Part shown: piece after piece, positions 10,432 through 22,357 of the stretch
Layout: every line of letters starts with the position of its first letter
Position numbering within the stretch: the stretch's first letter is position 1
From: Saccharina japonica
Taxonomy: Eukaryota > Sar > Phaeophyceae > Laminariales > Laminariaceae
Assembly: GCA_008828725.1 (NCBI GenBank)
Contig: MEHQ01000321.1
Location: 248,021 to 312,020, forward strand
DNA: 64,000 nt
Direction: 5' to 3'
Position numbers and translations under genes: made by a program
The notes under the pieces: generated by a model
Seen by the model: the letters and a program-made list of their open reading frames with translations, nothing else
The model's database searches: none
Told to the model about the DNA's origin: nothing

Positions 10432-11158
10432 CGATTTTGTACGGACGTATTACGCTACCGATCGTATAAATGCTTGTATTTCGGCTTGAGCCAGCCATAT
10501 AACAAGAAACATCTGACGTCCTCAATGGGGAACTCAAGGCTTAGAATTCTCCGCACAGGTGTGAGAGTCGTTGACGTGTTACGTATTACGTACCTGTTGG
10601 AATGTAGAGGGTAATATAATAGAGTGGTGTCATATATTGAGTTCGGATCGTGAGCCGATAGCAACTGCAGTTGAGCAGTTAGCAACTGCAGTCCAAGCCA
10701 AGTCAAATACTTCAAGTTGTCAGAAGTCAAGAGTCAAAATCACGCTGGTTAAAATTGAAGCTCGTTCACCACCAATCAAACATCATGCAACAATTCTGGG
10801 GCAGAACTTCTAAAGTTACCTTCTGACGGTTCTGCCACTCTGTCGCGAAAACAGAGCTTGACTCACTGAGAAGATGCAAAGCCATCAGTTTCGCACCAAG
10901 AACGTAGCTGCCAACTACGTTCTGCTATCCTTGCGCGTGGCACATCGTGCATTTATTTTCTCTTCTTACCCCATAATTGAGCGATGTCACGGCCGTGGCA
11001 CACTATTATTACCTTTGGGCACAACCTTTTTCTGTCTGGCGGGAGTGGGCACCCCGCAAGGAAGCAGTCGTTGATTGGGCAACAGTAGATATACGGCAGG
11101 CCAAATCGACTCGTCACGACTGTAAACTCAGTATGATGTCCGAGCGATTTCTCTTGCT
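10432..11158. other. No gene seen
   Basis: Contains two AGCAACTGCAGT repeats at 10661-10693. Otherwise featureless. Confidence 0.5.
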
Positions 11159-11237
11159 TTAACCCTTTCAGAACTGCAAAACTTATCCCACACTCATTCC
11201 AAGTAGTTTGTCCCCAAAAACGTGGGACCGATTCTTA
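11159..11237. mobile_element. Family C MITE, right end missing
   Basis: It begins TTTAACCCTTTCAGAACTGC and proceeds through CCACACTCATTCCAAGTAG to GTGGGACCGATTCTTA, as in the copy at 24366-24453. The expected AGGGGTTAA end is replaced directly by repeat G, so the right terminus was lost at that junction. Confidence 0.65.
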
Positions 11238-11387
11238 CCGCCCCGAAGCTGTTACCGCAGCAACAACACCCCACCAGTATCTGAGACAAGCAGGCGCCGT
11301 TGCTCCACCCTTGTCTGGTCTGCCAAGATTATAATACCCCCGGGTTCAGCCAGCTCTCGTCGTAGGACCTTCCTCGGTGGACTCGAA
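11238..11387 (+). repeat. 150-bp dispersed repeat G, copy 1
   Basis: It aligns without gaps of note to 15088-15237 (same strand). Shared blocks are CCGCCCCGAAGCTGTT, GACAAGCAGGCGCCGTTGCT, GCCAAGATTATAATACCCC and CAGCCAGCTCTC. On the minus strand both translate to EQRRLLV-D-GG-LLLR, so it may be a fragment of a mobile-element gene, but the family is not recognised. Confidence 0.75.
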
Positions 11388-11974
11388 ACATTCGGCCTTA
11401 TCCCGAGCGACGTTTCCCGCTTTTAAGGCCGGTTTCGGCCTTATCCATGTGGCCTTATATCGGGATATAATGCAAAAGTACCAATAAGGCGGGTGCAACT
11501 GCCTTGTCATGTACCTACCGTATTGCGGGGTGCCTACTAACTGTACTGTAACCAATATCGTTGCTAGAATATAATCGTACGTGTGTGTCACATTCGTATT
11601 CGTTGTGTGGGTTGTTCGTCGGATTGCGTGAGGGGTGGACAAACCTTGATAGTATATATTTACCGGGGGTTTGTGCTTGGCGCCTGAAGCCGACCCTCCG
11701 ACCAGAACCTTAACTCTAACCCGAACCCTATGCCAGTGGTCAGTGCTGGGATACTGTGCTTGGTCAGACTTTAGGTTGACTCGGGCGGCGTGGATGCTGA
11801 GGTTGGAAAGGCTCTAGGTTGACTCGGGATGCTGTGACTGGGAAAGAGTCCAAGTTGATTGAGCCGCGTAAAACATACCCTTGGCCAACCAGAGTGCCTA
11901 AATAGCTACCTTAGGAAGATCTACTATCATGCTTTGTCCACTACTGGACTGCGTTCACCAGGTACAGTTTTTTC
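11388..11974. other. No gene seen
   Basis: Low-information sequence. An AACTCTAACCCGAACCCTA stretch near 11709 resembles decayed telomere-type repeat. TTGACTCGGG occurs twice (11776, 11818). Confidence 0.45.
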
Positions 11975-12236
11975 TGCATGCTACGATAGAGGCTCACCAT
12001 ATACCTGGTATGTTTTTTCTGAGCTCCTCACTTGAGGAGCTCCATACCTCACCGAAAATTAAAGTCGAAGAAAAATGTATGTGCTGCCCAATTAACAATC
12101 TCATGACCTACGGGTACTCTGAATACGGTTTGCAACACAAGAATTGGATCCGACGCCTCTGGGGTAAGGAACTCCGGCATTCCGAAAACGTTTCAGCCAA
12201 AAAAAAGTACATTACCTCTATCGTACGTAGCACGCG
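11975..12236 (-). mobile_element. Family B element without its MITE
   Basis: Reverse-oriented copy, from TGCATGCTACGATAGAGGC at the left to CCTCTATCGTACGTAGCACGCG at the right. It includes a perfect GAGCTCCTCACTTGAGGAGCTC-type hairpin (written in two parts: GAGCTCCTCA, TGAGGAGCTC). Where other copies carry the TTAA MITE, this one reads straight through (GGGGTAAGGAACTCC near 12171), which makes it a pre-insertion form. Confidence 0.7.
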
Positions 12237-13830
12237 TCTTTTCTCAAAGTTGTTTTTGGGCGAGGTGCGACAGAGCTCCTTGTGTTGTGCCGGTATCCTA
12301 TGCAAGACTCCTCAGGGAAGTCTGACGCCCCGAGTAGGTTTCCCCCTAAAACGCCGGGTGCAGTGCTAAAGTGATCACTGACGTTGTATCCCTGTGAGGA
12401 GATGTTATTTGATAACTAAAGGCGCGTTGGATCCGCTAAGCAAGACACAAGTATGCTCCGCGCCGAGAAGGTGATACACACACCACGTGCTGCTTGCTGT
12501 TGTCGAGAGTTCTGGCTTGCGTCTTCCATCGACGATTCAACAACGAATGTATCACCTCGGGTCATCTATTACGAACTGAACACCCCCGCGCACCGCCAAC
12601 ATTTCGTGCGAGGAAGGGGAACGTCCCGCCCTACACCAAGCTCTCCGCCATACATGCCTCGCCCGGTATAATACAGCTTTCCCGAAAACACGAAGACAGC
12701 AGTCTACATCCCTCGCAGACCGAGGCTTGCCTTGCATTCATTCGTAGATTGACTGGTACTGCACCATACCTGCGTTCTCGGAGTACACGGCTGTCTCGGT
12801 TGAATAAGCTGGCGCCGTCTTCTCTCTCTCACCAAGGGGATGCATCGGGCTCTGCGTGCCCCGTGCTTCAGCCCATGGTCGGGGTCCTTTCTAGTGGCAC
12901 GAGGCCGGACTCGGCTCCAAAGAGCGATGCCTTCGCGCGGCTCACATCGCCCCATTTACAGTCATTGGACGATGGGGTGTGGGTTCGTGGTTGAATCGAG
13001 TCAAATTACAGCAGAGCATCTCTAGCTCGCGTAGTTCGTACGCGCGGACTACCTACGACTCCATCTTGATGGGGTCTTGGGTGGAGGCGCATCAGGACCA
13101 CTGCGGAAGCCGGTAGGTGCCGCATGGGTAGAGGCGGCCCTTGCTCGTTCAGTCTGCTAGACCCGGATACCTTACTAGAAATCGAAGGGGGTGTTGTTCA
13201 GGTTGAACCCCTTTCTCTCTAGGATTAGTTTTTGTTTTCGACACAAAAGGCGTGTTTATGGCGGGTACTGATTTCAACGTCAAAACTGAGAAAAATTAGT
13301 TGGAAACGAGCGCGATACACAGGATTATGCGCAGCGAAGAGCGAATCAATAGGTCGACCTGGGGGCTCGAGCATACCCAGATGAGCAGCAGGGCCTGGAT
13401 GAGATCGATCTTGGGCAAGAAAGCACCAGTCCGCCGTATTCCCCCCAACGCCATAAATTCGGCATATTTCCCCTGGCCGATTGAAACTCGCCAAACTTCC
13501 CCCCGGTAGGCTTCAAACACCGGCTGCTACCCGTAGTACGCAAATACCGTGGGGACGTCGATGTGGTTGGTTGATACCTGGTACCGTATATGCTTCGCGT
13601 GGGCATGGAATCCCCTCGAGTGTTTTCATGTGGTGAGATCGTCTGGCTTGAAAAGTATAGTATAGGTGACGACAGGCCCGGTTGGTACTTATTATTGAAG
13701 ATACTTGTACTCGTAGATTGTATTTTTGTAGAAGTCACGTGCTAGGTTGTAGGTTGTTTGTCGCTGGGTTCGCCTTCGTATTATGTCGCATTGCGCCTGC
13801 CGAAAGCGTGGGTGCAACATTATGTGGGTT
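12237..13830. other. No gene recognised
   Basis: A 166-codon plus-strand frame (12494-12994) and shorter minus frames are present but have no recognisable domain. GC-rich sequence of this kind yields such frames by chance. One TACCTGGTA lies at 13575. Confidence 0.5.
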
Positions 13831-15010
13831 TTCCGGGGCAGTGCTATGGCAGTGTCATGGCAGCGCCATAAACGTCCTTGGGCATTCGTGAGACTGCCAT
13901 GGGATTGCCATGGGACTGCCATGGGACTGCCATGGGACTGACATGGGCGTATGAACTGACAAGGCACTGCCTTGGCGGTGTGCCATGCGTTGCTACGAAA
14001 TTTGCCATGAGACTTCCAGGCACTGGCATGACACAGATAGTGTCATGGAACTGCCATGATAATGCCATGTAACTGATATGGGACTGTTAGCAGCCTGCGT
14101 TGGAGCTGCTACGTGTCTGCTATGGGATCCCATGGCAATTCGTGATCCTTCAATTGCACTTTCGTTGTGCATGGCGCCCCATGAAATCTCCTGGGACCTC
14201 GTCAAGGTACCTTATGGCATTTTGCTACAGTAGTAACACTCGATTGGCCATTTGGCAGTTTCAGAGTGAGTACTCGTAGATTTTGTTTTTCGTGGATACT
14301 CATACAACCATGCAAGGTTCCTGGCACTGCCAAGGCGTTTTCATGGTCTTCCATGACCCCTCAAGCGCCTTCATGGCAGTTTCATGGCGCTTTTATGGCA
14401 TGTTATGGACTGCAACTACAGTTTCATGGTGGTAGCTTTCATAAAAGCTGTCATGAAAGCGGCCATGGGGCTTCTATGGTACTGCCATGTCACTGCCACG
14501 GGACTGCTTCTCATGGCACTGCCTTGGAGCTGCCATGGAAACGCGAGGGGTATGGCATAGGACTGCCATACCGTGCAACGAAGTGCTACGAACATGCCAT
14601 GAGGGGATACAGTATGAGGTTCCATGAGGTTCCAATGGGCTTCCATGTTATTCCATAAAGTGCCATGAGATGCCACGAGGTGCCGTGAGACTGTACCATG
14701 AAGAGCCGGCATTTTCATCAGGTGTCGTGAATTTCATGAAGTCCCACAACAGCCCGAGGCAATGCGATTAATGGAGTTTTTTTATAGTCCCATGTCAGCC
14801 CCATGGCATTTCCATGGCAGTCCCATCGCAGTTCCATGTAAGTGTGGAGGCGACTTTAATGGCAACCCACAGCACATTCGTGGCGATATCATTGGCACTG
14901 CCATGATGGTACCATGACAGTTCCGTGGAAGTGTTGTGTTCCATAGCAGTCCTAATAAAGCCCATAAACAAAACGTTCATGAACGTTCATGGACGTATAT
15001 GGGACCGCCA
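13830..15010. repeat. CCATGG / GCCATGGGACT palindrome array
   Basis: There are dozens of copies of GCCATGG, CATGGCA, TGCCATG and variants. The most regular part (13888-13940) is a 12-bp tandem repeat of GCCATGGGACT(G/T). Beyond that, units scatter at 10-25 bp spacing on both strands. TTCATGAACGTTCATGGACG occurs near 14975. No spacer regularity or coding frame is present. Confidence 0.85.
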
Positions 15011-15087
15011 TGGAAACAATGCTGGATGCATCAAACAACTTATTGCTATGCCGCCTCCACGCGTCTTCTCTTGACTCAGGTTGTGCC

Positions 15088-15237
15088 CCGCCCCGAAGCT
15101 GTTGCCGCAGCAACAAGGCCCCACCAATATCTGGGACAAGCAGGCGCCGTTGCTCAACCCTTGGCTGGCCTGCCAAGATTATAATACCCCGGGCTCCAGC
15201 CAGCTCTCATCGTACGACCTTACTCGGCGGACTCGAA
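15088..15237 (+). repeat. 150-bp dispersed repeat G, copy 2
   Basis: Partner of 11238-11387, 3,850 bp downstream. Its minus-strand frame is intact here (LLLRQQLRG), whereas copy 1 has a stop. Confidence 0.75.
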
Positions 15238-18155
15238 GCCCGAGCTCTTCCCCCCTGGATAAACCCACGAGAGAAATCTCTCCACTCCTTCGGTCTGCCG
15301 GAGTATCGTCGTTGCTGATGGTGCCAAGGCTACCACCGGAACGTCTTTTGACTTCACTATACAGTCATGCAGTACGAAACCGGCGCGTTAAGTGGGTGGT
15401 TTGGAGAAACATGAATTCGGCTTGTGATGTGTCATTAAAGGCAAACTTTGTGTGGTACTCCTCCCTCGACAACCACGCGTCAACCGCGTGCAACACGGCC
15501 CTTCGTTTCGGCCCTATCTCCGCGTGCGCCCGCGAAAGCTCGCGGCGGCAACACCCTGTTCCGTATTGGCGTTACGCGTTGAGGTTCAAGACGAACTCTC
15601 TCAAAGCGTCTTCGTGATGTTTCGAGGTTGCGCCGCAACGCGGCGCGACGTGTCACCTTTCCCCTTTACGCGCCACTCGCAACTCCTCGACCCGCAACTT
15701 TGCCCCAACAGAAGCTTCCTTCCGAGCGTTGCTGGGCAATGATGCTTCTAGTCACTGCCCCTGGAAGGTCTCACTTAGGGGCTTGCGTTGCTGGTATAGT
15801 GTCACGGATGTGACCAGATTGTAGCAGCGTGAACTCCCGGGCCACTCGCGAGACTGGCTCTTACCTGCTCTCTTGGGTTCGTTGAGAGAGTTACTCCGTC
15901 TAGCTCCGTCGGCAACGGCTCCTGGAAGCTAAGCCGTGGGTATCGGCTTCTGGGTAGCTTCCACTAGCAACATACCAGGTATGGTTCTCGGCGATCCCGC
16001 GGCTGGTCCGGGCGAAAAATGTGTTTCTTGGAGAATTGGACGGAATACACAAGCAAGAAGCGCGGTAATAGAATCGTTGGAGCTGCCGCCAACGTCTGTC
16101 GTGCTGTTTTCGACTTAACCATGGGTCCGCCGACCGCCCCCCGCATTCAAGGGGTGCTTGACTGGTTGAGGTGGCTGGCGGCCTCATGAGGCGTTGGGTG
16201 ACGTCTGCCAAGTCGTGAGGAGTGCGGTGGGAGGAGTACGAAACGTCGGCTGGTCGAATTCTGCTGTTTGACGAACGTGCAGGGGGAAAGACTGCCGCTC
16301 TTCTCACCGCCATCCAAGGCCAGCACCATCAAAGAGCGTGCGGAAGTTACGGAGGATAGGTTTTATCGCCGGAATACCAGCTTGGCACCGACGCTCACAT
16401 GCGTCGGGCTGGGGAGGTACTGCAACGACAGGGCACCGAGGAAGAACGGACGATGTATTGAATGAAAGGATTACGATGTGACCGGGGTGCCGTTTGCGGG
16501 CACTGGCGGGGTGAGACGAGTGGTTGTGGGACCTGGGTACGACTTTCAGCGCCGTACTGCTGGGTGCCATTCCCGGACGGAGACCGGGAGAAGCTTAGCG
16601 AAATGACCAGGCGCAGGGCGGCACTGAGGGCCGGCCGCGGTGCAAAAAGCGCACGTGACGGCGAGGATGCCACTTTCGATAGTCATGGGTCAGACAGGGG
16701 GGGGGTGTTGCGGTGCCATGGCGACGATGAGGGACGGGGGGTTCCGTTATATGGAATGCAGCCATGCGATTAAGGGGCCGTGACCGGGATTCCCACTTTG
16801 CACCGACGATAGTTATGCGTCGGGAAGGGGGGGGTGTTGCAGGCGAAGGCGTCAGTGTTTTCTGAGACGCGCGACGGTTGTCCGGACCAGCGTCACGCGG
16901 AGGGTATGTCTGCATCATCGGGGACCAAGCTGTCGATAAGCTCTCGTCACAATGCTTAGGGGAAATGAGTAGCATGCTCGACGAGGAACGCCCTCCGATG
17001 TGTGTATTGTAGAGCACGATACACGACGAAGCAAACATGCCCGACGTTTCAAACCATCGCCCGGAAGTAAAAGGTCAAACTTAAGACCACCTACCCGAGT
17101 GTCGTACCAGGTACCAAATGTCCACTGTCGTGTGTACACTTGCCGCACATGCGCATCTCCCGCAACGCACTTGGTGCCTCGTTGATCGCGCGTTGCTTGC
17201 TCTCGACGGCCGGAACATTGGAAACCGTGGCCATCTGACTCTCTGGGGCAGAACTCTAAAACGAACTCTCAAGTCAGCACAAAGGTCAGACTATTCCTGA
17301 GAGTGACCCGAGGACTCACGCTACTGAAATACCCCACCTCTCCGAAGCATAACTATCGTCGGTGCAAAGCGACCATCTCGGTCACTGCCCAGAAACAGTA
17401 TATGCACGCCTTTCATGGGACGAACCCCCCCCATACACCTGCTTTGCATATTCATGTCGTCCGCCACGCCCTTAATGAACCGCGCTGCCTGTCCTAACAA
17501 ACTTTGAAGTATTGGAGATTGGAACCAAACATGGGCATTCACGCAGCTGGACGAAGGCACTCTCTTAAACGAACTCGAGTAACAAGGCGAGACCAGTCTC
17601 GGGAGTGGCCCGAGAGCCCACGCGGCTGCAACAAGTAGCAGGTGTTGTTGTGAGGGTGTGGTTGTTTTGATATGTGTTGATGGCTCCGTCTGTTGTTCAC
17701 GTCCTGTATATATATTGGCATTTTGACCACTGTACTCGTAGAGCACATGCACGCCTTGATTAGATTATGCGTTGTGCCTGGTATGCTCCAGCGGTCAGCA
17801 GCGACCGCCCTTTGACTTGGTTAAAAATGCGTATCCCCCCCCCCCACGCATCCACTTGATTCTAGTACAAATTTTGCGAAACGCACATGATTAAAGTACG
17901 CTTTTAGAACCGAACACATTTCTTGAGGGCGCCTACGTACTAGTAATCAGTTATCAGGTACTACGACATACACGAAATCATTTGCTGTGGCGGGCTCTCG
18001 GTTTGGTCGGCGCGGAATCAAGGTGCCTGGTTGGCCCTGTCGGCAGCTAATTATATACCCAGGTCATGTTTGGAGGGCTCAGGTCCGGTTGGGATCAGGC
18101 CGGTACGGGATCAGGGTGACAAGCGTGGCCGATCTACCACACTGTTTTTAGGTTT
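15238..18155. other. No gene recognised
   Basis: GC-rich sequence with many overlapping frames up to 178 codons, none with a recognisable domain. G tracts lie at 16697-16707 and 16826-16838. TACCAGGTA occurs at 15973 and 17105. Confidence 0.5.
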
Positions 18156-18159
18156 ACTT

Positions 18160-18392
18160 CCATGAAAGTTTCCACGAAAGTTTTTTTTACATTTTTTCAT
18201 GGAAGTATAATTTTACTCCCACGAAAGCTTTTTTACTTTTATGGAAGTAAATTAAAAATTTTACTTCCATATTTTTTTTTTGTTTCTTTCATGGAAGTAA
18301 ATTTCACTTCCACGAAAGTTTTTTTTACTTCCATAGAAGCAAAAATTACTTTACGGAAGTTTTTTTCGCTTTCATGGAAGTAAAACATGGAA
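18160..18392. repeat. TTCCATGGAAG / T-run array
   Basis: About eight degenerate units of the form ACTTCCA(T/C)GAAAGTTTTTTT alternate with TTTCATGGAAGTAAA. Many units are palindromes centred on CATG. A/T runs separate them. Confidence 0.85.
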
Positions 18393-20067
18393 GCAAGGGC
18401 ATGAATTCACCCCCTGCTCCCAATTGGTACACCGTCCCACCCAAAGTGGGCCCATCCCGATTACCAAAACTTGGATCAATTACGAACAGGATATTAAAAA
18501 CCGTGTAGCGCGCAGCGCGGAACCACGCTAAACATCAGTGTGTGGCCAACGGAAGGGAATTGTCGACCACCTGCTACCAGGGTAAGTGATGAGCTCTGCG
18601 GCATTTATTTGGACTTTTCGTTCAGAGGAGAACCCAGTGAACTGGGGAATACAGGGCTTGCGTCTCGTAGGGTGATGAGGGTATATAACGCTGTACGAGT
18701 ACCTGTACGTTTTCGCAGTGATCCCCAGGAGCCTGGCATGGTCTCTCTCGACAGTGTGGCCAGTTGGGGGCGCAGTGTGGCGAGCAGAAAAAAACATGTC
18801 TTGGGTAATGCGGACCAAAACACAATGCATAATAGCAGGCAGATAAGCGACACACCAGATTAAGTTCCCAAAAAGATGGCAGCCGGTTCCTCTTCAAGGA
18901 AACATGTACTCTTCATATTAGCTTCGTCCTCTTGTCCTCGTTCTGTGGTTCTGAAGGGTTGACTAAAAGACCGGAAAAATACGCAAGAAAACCCCCAAAG
19001 AACTTCTACGAGAATACCAAGGTATATATGTAATACTACACGAAGAGGAGTACGACTACAGCAAAAGTAGCTGTATCCGCAGATAATCAAACCTCTTGCA
19101 ATACGTACTGGTACTACTGCAGGAGCGAAAAAACACAACCCCGCCGGTATTTTGGTAACAGCTGCCACATCGAATTAATAATACAAGCCACATCGAATTG
19201 TATTCGTAACTCCTACCTGGTACATCACAACCATCGAAGAACAAGCAGAAGAGCACAAGCACAACACGCGAACGGAATTTCCGATCCAGGGTGATATTTA
19301 GCCTTTGACGGGAGTATCGCTTGCAAGAGAAACCACAGCCACGCCAACGAAAGAGACTGGACGAAACAACACCGCGTGTGCATGTAAGCACGTGCGTTTA
19401 AATTGCCATCCAGTTCGATCCAAGATAGAGCTAGTTGCTAGACTACTGGGTTAATGGTTGCCCCCTCTGAAACGTGCATTCCTGGTACCAGATATATGAA
19501 TGTACATGAAATCCCTCGCAGCATCGATCTACTGTAGTGCATGAATGAGTTCGGTAGTAACGTCACGGCCACGTTGCTACCACTTATCGACCCCTCCGTA
19601 GGCTGCGTTAGCGGGAGTGACAGAAATTTCCTGCGTTTGCGGGAGTGACCGTTAAACGTAAAATACCGACGACAAAACCGTCGCAAAGGCTAATACACGT
19701 CAAGGTATTTCGCGAACGCACCGAATACACTACTCATATTTATGTACTGGTACCTAATAACAAAAACAATGGGATGTTACCTTACTTGATGTGCCTTTAT
19801 CTTTTTTAATAGAAACGACCTCCCTGGTCTTCACATGTTCCACTTTGCAGTAAAATACTCCAGATTTACCGTAAGGTCGTCAATTAATAAGCGTGGTGAA
19901 CGCGCACGTGACGCAGGTTCAAACCACCAGACAACGAAGGCATCTAAGCGAAACGGGGAAAAAAACAACAAGTGAACGGTGTCACAGACCTTGCACTAAA
20001 AAAACAGCAAAAACAGCTCGACACGTCCCAAAGCTGGCCGCAGGGAAAGTGTCCACACAACGTTACC
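18393..20067. other. No gene recognised
   Basis: No domain-bearing frame. A perfect polymerase III B-box-like GGTTCAAACC lies at 19917-19926 but without a convincing A box or cloverleaf. TACCTGGTA occurs at 19214. Confidence 0.5.
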
Positions 20068-20113
20068 GCTGCTGCTCTGCTGCTGCTGTTGCTGCTGCTA
20101 CTGCTGCTGCTGT
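20068..20113. repeat. Imperfect (CTG)n repeat
   Basis: About fourteen CTG triplets are interrupted by CTC, TTG and CTA. Confidence 0.9.
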
Positions 20114-20326
20114 TCCTACTCTGATGCCAGACCTAAATACTTGTCACGATAAATGAGTTTGCACTTCTGAGACCTCCCCCCGTCGGACTGGCGCTCCTTT
20201 TCAGAACGCCAAGACCAGACAACCACAGTACATACACGTGAGGCGTCGCGACGGCACGCTCGCTACCTTCTCCCCGGGCAACACCGGCACGGGTCCACAG
20301 CACACTTTTGTTGCGAAAAGAGGCAG

Positions 20327-20454
20327 CCCGACACGAAGCCCTCTCAGGCTCTACGGGGGACAGCAAGGCAAAACGTACGTAGCAGCTTTCAACCCGACAC
20401 GAAGCCCGCTCACGCTCTACGGGGTACAGCAGGGCAAAACGTAGCAGCTTTCAA
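20327..20454 (+). repeat. Tandem duplication, ~64-bp unit
   Basis: Two adjacent units (20327-20392 and 20393-20454) share CCCGACACGAAGCCC, CTCTACGGGG, ACAGCA(A/G)GGCAAAACG and TAGCAGCTTTCAA. The first carries an extra TACG. Confidence 0.9.
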
Positions 20455-21292
20455 GAGCAGCGATGGCGAGGAGACCGCAGTGTGGCCTCGACTACCCGCC
20501 ACCTGGCCCTGGCGGACCGCTCCCTACACTAAAATCAGTATAATAAGGCCTACAGTCCAAAACGACCGGCCTTTCATGTAGCATAGATAGGAATGCCGGA
20601 GACGCGGTGCCGACGTACCTCCTACGTAGCTAGCACCGCTATCGCTATATAGATGGACGCAGCTCCGACACCCGCGTTCCCGAAAAAGACCGCGCTAGGT
20701 GCGCAAACCGGCCGCTTTTTGGGACAAAATGTACCGATACCGCGTCGAAACATACGCAGCTTTCAACGTCAGAATCATCGAGGGCAGCCGACGTATCCGC
20801 GAATATTGTAGTCCTCGTGGAGGAAACGCAGCCTTCGACGGGTATAATAATAGGTGCCTCTGATTCCGCAAAATCACGTGTAAGGGGCGCCGCCGACCTA
20901 TCAACTGCGGCCTGCCAACAGCGCAGGAGAATCCGCCGGAAAAAAAACACATATGCCGTGCCTCGCACACTCCTGAACTATTTAATGGTGTCAGACTTCA
21001 CGACACGAACGAACGAACAAACTACATGGAGGCATGCCTCCGAATACGGAAAACCCTCGGACGCACATTTGCCAGCTTTGTTCTCCGTCTCGGGGCTGCA
21101 TGGCTCACAACAATCAGGCACAGCGGTTGGGAAGCAGGGGCCGCCCAACAATCATACCTCAGACACGCTAGCTGCAACTGCCGTCCGCATGCACTAACGA
21201 ACCACAGCAGAGCACGTGCTGGTGTACCCCCGCACCCCCCCCCTCCGCTCGCCTCCTCCCGCCCCCCCCCCTAGGAAAAGACCAACTTCGAA
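20455..21292. other. 3' flank of ZIP gene 1, nothing else seen
   Basis: No AATAAA-type signal is evident within 200 bp after the stop. Minus-strand sequence after the stop enters a G-rich block (21241-21272). Confidence 0.4.
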
Positions 21293-22357
21293 CTAGTACA
21301 AGAATAACGCGAGACTGAGCGCCATAATCGCCATACCGGCAATAATGGAGTTCGTCGTGACCTTGTCCGCGGGGTCGTAGCGCACGGCGGTCGGGATGAG
21401 CTCGTGGAGCGTGATGTTGATCATCATTCCCGCCACAAACCCGAACAAGAGGCCGTACACGAGCTCGCTCATGATGTCCTTCAGGATGAGCCACCCGAGA
21501 CCCGCACCGATGGGCTCGCTGACGCCGGACAGCAGCGCCCACCCGAAAGCCTTCCAGCGGTTGCCGGTGGCGTAGTAAACGGGGATGGCCACGCACAGCC
21601 CCTCTGGGATGTTGTGGATTGCGATGGCCACCGCGAGGGCTAACCCCACCGACGGGTCGGAGAGCGCCGCAACGAACGTCGCCAGGCCTTCCGGGAAGTT
21701 GTGGATCCCGATCGCGACCGCGGTCATCACCCCCATGCGCACAAGCTTCTGGTCGTCACCCGGCGCTACCACTCCGCCAGCACCGGGAGCTCTCACCGCG
21801 CCCTCCGACCCGGCCCCCTCCTCCGCCCCGGACAGGTCGTCGCCCGAATCGACCTTGCACTCCGGGGTAAGGGCGGACACCGGAGATTCCGGGTGTTGCT
21901 GCACCTTGCCGGCCATGCGGAGCTGCAGGGTGTGGAGGTCGGGCGACGGGCGCACGGTCGAGCCGGTGCTGAGCTCGACCACCACGTCGTGTTCGTGCGG
22001 GAAGTCGCGGAACGACTGCGCGCGGTGTTCGCTGTCGCCCGCGCCCCCCTTCCGCGGCAGCGGCTTATCGGCGGCCGGGAACACCACGTCGGCCCCGCCG
22101 CTCGGGGCGACGGCGAACGTGCCGGTCTCGGCGACGGCAGACGACTTCTTTCCGACGCCGTCGCCGGCAACGGCGGCGGCGGAAGAGGCGTTACGGTGGG
22201 GGCTGTTGGCGGACGAGGAGCCGTCCAGGTCGTAGAGGGAGATGTCGACGTTGTGGTCGCCGACGTCGCCCTCGATGAGGTGCACCAAGAAGTCGATCCC
22301 CTTGTAGAACAGAATGCCACCGAACAGGCTTAACGTCGCGTACAGGTACGCGTCCGC
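21293..22357 (-). CDS. ZIP gene 1, exon 3 (354 codons plus stop)
   Basis: Encodes TM3 (ADAYLYATLSLFGGILF), the variable loop, and TM4-TM8 with both HN(F/I)PEG motifs, ending LALFLY then TAG. Long antisense and shifted frames over this GC-rich exon are shadows. Confidence 0.95.
   Translation of the reverse strand, partial: ADAYLYATLSLFGGILFYKGIDFLVHLIEGDVGDHNVDISLYDLDGSSSANSPHRNASSAAAVAGDGVGKKSSAVAETGTFAVAPSGGADVVFPAADKPLPRKGGAGDSEHRAQSFRDFPHEHDVVVELSTGSTVRPSPDLHTLQLRMAGKVQQHPESPVSALTPECKVDSGDDLSGAEEGAGSEGAVRAPGAGGVVAPGDDQKLVRMGVMTAVAIGIHNFPEGLATFVAALSDPSVGLALAVAIAIHNIPEGLCVAIPVYYATGNRWKAFGWALLSGVSEPIGAGLGWLILKDIMSELVYGLLFGFVAGMMINITLHELIPTAVRYDPADKVTTNSIIAGMAIMALSLALFLY

Noticed and set aside
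13830..15010. CRISPR-like array
   Set aside because: Repeats are 6-12 bp, irregularly spaced, on both strands, and there are no uniform spacers or cas genes; the genome is eukaryotic.
15081..15617. 178-codon plus-strand open frame as a gene
   Set aside because: Its first third is repeat G, whose other copy is in a different context, and the remainder is GC-rich without any motif.
19895..19930. tRNA gene suggested by GGTTCAAACC
   Set aside because: The B-box-like string stands alone; upstream sequence does not form acceptor, D and anticodon stems.
21585..22333. Long plus-strand open frames (216 and 210 codons) across ZIP gene 1 exon 3
   Set aside because: They are antisense and frame shadows of a GC-rich conserved exon; the minus-strand frame carries all ZIP motifs.
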